Shown here one piece after another: positions 62,395 through 64,000 of a stretch of DNA of 64,000 bases. The position numbers and the translations under genes were made by a program. The notes below the pieces were generated by a model. That model saw only the letters and a program-made list of their open reading frames with translations, did not search any database and was not told the origin of the DNA. How positions within the stretch are numbered: the stretch's first letter is position 1; each line of letters opens with the position of its first letter. Source of the DNA: MGBC114844 sp910585855 (GTDB taxonomy: Bacteria > Bacillota > Clostridia > Lachnospirales > Lachnospiraceae); assembly GCA_965646165.1 (NCBI GenBank), contig CBFFYP010000002.1, positions 1 through 64,000 of the forward strand. Reading direction: 5' to 3'.

Positions 62395-62535
62395 GCCGAA
62401 AGTCGAATGGAATTCTATTCCGAGCCCGCTTGCGCTTAGCATTTTCTCGTAGCGGACACATAAGACGCTAAAATACAGCGTCTAAGTGCCGACGGAAAAT
62501 GATGACCCTGCATAGAACACCATTCGGCTTTCGGC
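62395..62535 (+). repeat. R-family hairpin element (R8)
   Basis: Full-length copy. Arms 62395-62418 and 62512-62535 (GCCGAAAGTCGAATGGAATT against GCCGAAAGCCGAATGGTGTT read in reverse) pair with three differences. The core has CCCGCTTGCGCTTAGCATTT, the inner hairpin AGACGCT/AGCGTCT, and ATTTTCTCGT paired with ACGGAAAAT, a compensated change against the other copies. It ends GGCTGTGTATTTCA. The 520-bp gap between lepB and the last gene holds this copy and AT-rich promoter DNA. Confidence 0.88.
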
Positions 62536-62750
62536 TGTGTATTTCAGAATGAAAAAACTATAATAAATAATAAAAGGTTTGTTGTAGTGTGAAAGTGTCT
62601 TCTAAAAGGAATATTATGGAAAAGATTTTTTGCAGGAATTTGTTAGGGTTAGACAGTTAGAGTAATATATGGAAATATATGGAAGCTATGATTGATTATT
62701 TTTATTTTTTGTGATAGATTAAAATTAGTTTACATATTAGGAGGTACGAG

Positions 62751-64000
62751 ATGAGAAGTGTAAAAACACTGCTGATACTGGTAAATGTTGTAATTGTGAC
62801 AATAGCAGTATCTATAATCGGGCTGACAGCCAGAGAACGGATGAGAAATCAAATTCAGACATCATTAGGAACTTATAGGAGTACATTATATGGCGGATAT
62901 GATGATTCTGTTAAGTATCAGGTTCAGAATGTAATTAGTCTTTTGCAGGGAATGTATGAACGGCAGTTATCAGGAGAATGGACGGAGGAAAAAGCAAAAC
63001 AGGAAGCGATTGATTGTGTAAAGTCCCTTCGCTATGAAGAGGACGGAAGTGGTTATTTTTGGATAGATGATTTGGATTATATATTGATTGCACATCCTAT
63101 TTTACCGGAACAGGAAGGTGATAATCGGTATGATCTAGAAGATCAGAATGGAGTAAAGATTATTCAGTCTATTATGCAGACAGTACAAAATTCAGCAGAC
63201 GGCGGGTTTAATGAGTTTTATTATACAAAGGCAGATGGTGTAACTGTTGCACCAAAAAGAGCATATTCTATGTTGTTTGAGCCTTGGGGATGGATTGTCA
63301 GTACAGGGGTTTATATTGATGATATGGATCGGACTTATATGGAACAGAAACAGATATTGGATGAAGAACTGCGCCTGCAGCTGCAGATGACAAATCTTTG
63401 TATGGCAGTAACTTTAGTGGTGTCGGTTGTGGCTTCTGTGATATTTGCCCGAGTAGTGACCAAACCTTTGAAGAAGATACAAGGACTTGCAGAACGGATG
63501 GCAAAATGTGATTTTTCACAGTCTTTGGATATTCGATCCAGAAATGAATTTGGACAGACTGCTATGAAATTGGACTATGCACAAGACAAGTTAAAAAGTT
63601 ATATTCAGGATGTATCACGACAGCTTCATGAAATGGCGAATGGGAATTTTGCGGTTGGCTCAGAAACCGTTTATGTAGGAGAGTTTCAGGAGGTACAGAC
63701 TTCCTTGGCTGTTATTGTTTCCTCTATGAATCAAACATTGCTGCAGATTAATCAGGCAGCAGAACAGGTGTCTTTTGGAGCAGAGCAGGTATCAGATGGG
63801 TTTCAGCAATTAGCATCTGCTACTGTGCAGCAGGCAGCAAGTGTTCAGGATGTAGCGGAGCGTATGGAAAGTATTTCAGAGCAGGCACAGCAAAACTCTC
63901 GAAGTGCAGATCAGGCAAGGGATTGTGCAATACAGACAAAACAATATATTGATACTGGGAAACAAAAGATGGAGGAGTTGATTGCAGCAATTTGTGATAT
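62751..64000 (+). CDS. Methyl-accepting chemotaxis protein with single Cache sensor, partial
   Basis: At least 416 codons, open at the window end. ATG 62751 follows TTAGGAGG. The first membrane helix is LLILVNVVIVTIAVSIIGLT (6-25). The extracellular sCache_2-type sensor (about 30-205) has EDGSGYFWIDDLDYILIAHP, FNEFYYTKADG and PWGWIVSTGVYIDDMDR, a conserved pattern of this Cache class. A second helix (MAVTLVVSVVASVIF) and HAMP follow, then the start of the signalling coiled coil. The methylation and tip regions lie beyond 64000. Confidence 0.93.
   Translation, partial: MRSVKTLLILVNVVIVTIAVSIIGLTARERMRNQIQTSLGTYRSTLYGGYDDSVKYQVQNVISLLQGMYERQLSGEWTEEKAKQEAIDCVKSLRYEEDGSGYFWIDDLDYILIAHPILPEQEGDNRYDLEDQNGVKIIQSIMQTVQNSADGGFNEFYYTKADGVTVAPKRAYSMLFEPWGWIVSTGVYIDDMDRTYMEQKQILDEELRLQLQMTNLCMAVTLVVSVVASVIFARVVTKPLKKIQGLAERMAKCDFSQSLDIRSRNEFGQTAMKLDYAQDKLKSYIQDVSRQLHEMANGNFAVGSETVYVGEFQEVQTSLAVIVSSMNQTLLQINQAAEQVSFGAEQVSDGFQQLASATVQQAASVQDVAERMESISEQAQQNSRSADQARDCAIQTKQYIDTGKQKMEELIAAICD

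Overview
The window looks like chromosomal DNA of a low-GC, spore-forming Firmicute, most likely Lachnospiraceae. Evidence: AT-rich intergenic DNA with strong AGGAGG-type ribosome binding sites, spmA/spmB spore-maturation genes, a large Alu-domain-type SRP RNA next to dnaX-ybaB-recR, a dnaB-rplI-gdpP block, LplB/YtcP-type sugar permeases and Cache-type chemoreceptors. The species cannot be named from sequence reading alone.

Layout. 1-470: five tRNA genes (Val, Thr, Tyr, initiator Met, Phe). 600-6815: a guanylate-kinase-like protein and a PLP decarboxylase (minus strand), a LacI regulator, a membrane-anchored GH25 muramidase, an AbrB-type regulator and a second LacI regulator. 7.9-23.5 kb: a plus-strand N-glycan utilisation locus: two sugar permeases (the first split at a G6 tract), a lipoprotein binding protein, a GH130 phosphorylase, a GH42-like enzyme, a GH38 alpha-mannosidase, a GH85 endo-beta-N-acetylglucosaminidase, a ROK kinase-ManA fusion and NagB. 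Together they would cut host-type N-glycans outside the cell, import the oligosaccharide and feed mannose and amino sugar to fructose-6-phosphate. The regulator upstream and a palindrome over the promoter suggest LacI control. 24-37.4 kb: AI-2E-type exporter, spmA, a chemoreceptor, spmB, an S1-domain protein, CBS-pyrophosphatase, flavoreductase, OLD nuclease and a second chemoreceptor. 37.8-42.9 kb: a DnaA-box-like cluster, then MoxR-DUF58-membrane protein, NfeD and an SPFH protein. 44-48 kb: dnaB-rplI-gdpP (minus). 48.2-49.9 kb: a LytTR/GHKL two-component pair. 50.3-52.5 kb: a hicB-like gene split by an IS200/IS605 element carrying tnpA and tnpB. 52.6-56.3 kb: HTH/TPR regulator, ABC exporter, GNAT, deoxyinosine glycosylase. 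57.3-64 kb: SRP RNA, a candidate small RNA, pfkA, dnaX-ybaB-recR, lepB and a chemoreceptor cut by the window end.

The most unusual content is intergenic. Two families of non-coding hairpin elements (called R, about 140-156 bp, and S, about 325-360 bp) occur at least 14 times including remnants. Each copy has long outer arms that differ between copies but are complementary within a copy, and internal hairpins with compensatory changes. Both families share a GGACGC end. I do not recognise them as a named element; they look like structured, mobile or formerly mobile DNA/RNA and are the main candidate for something undescribed.
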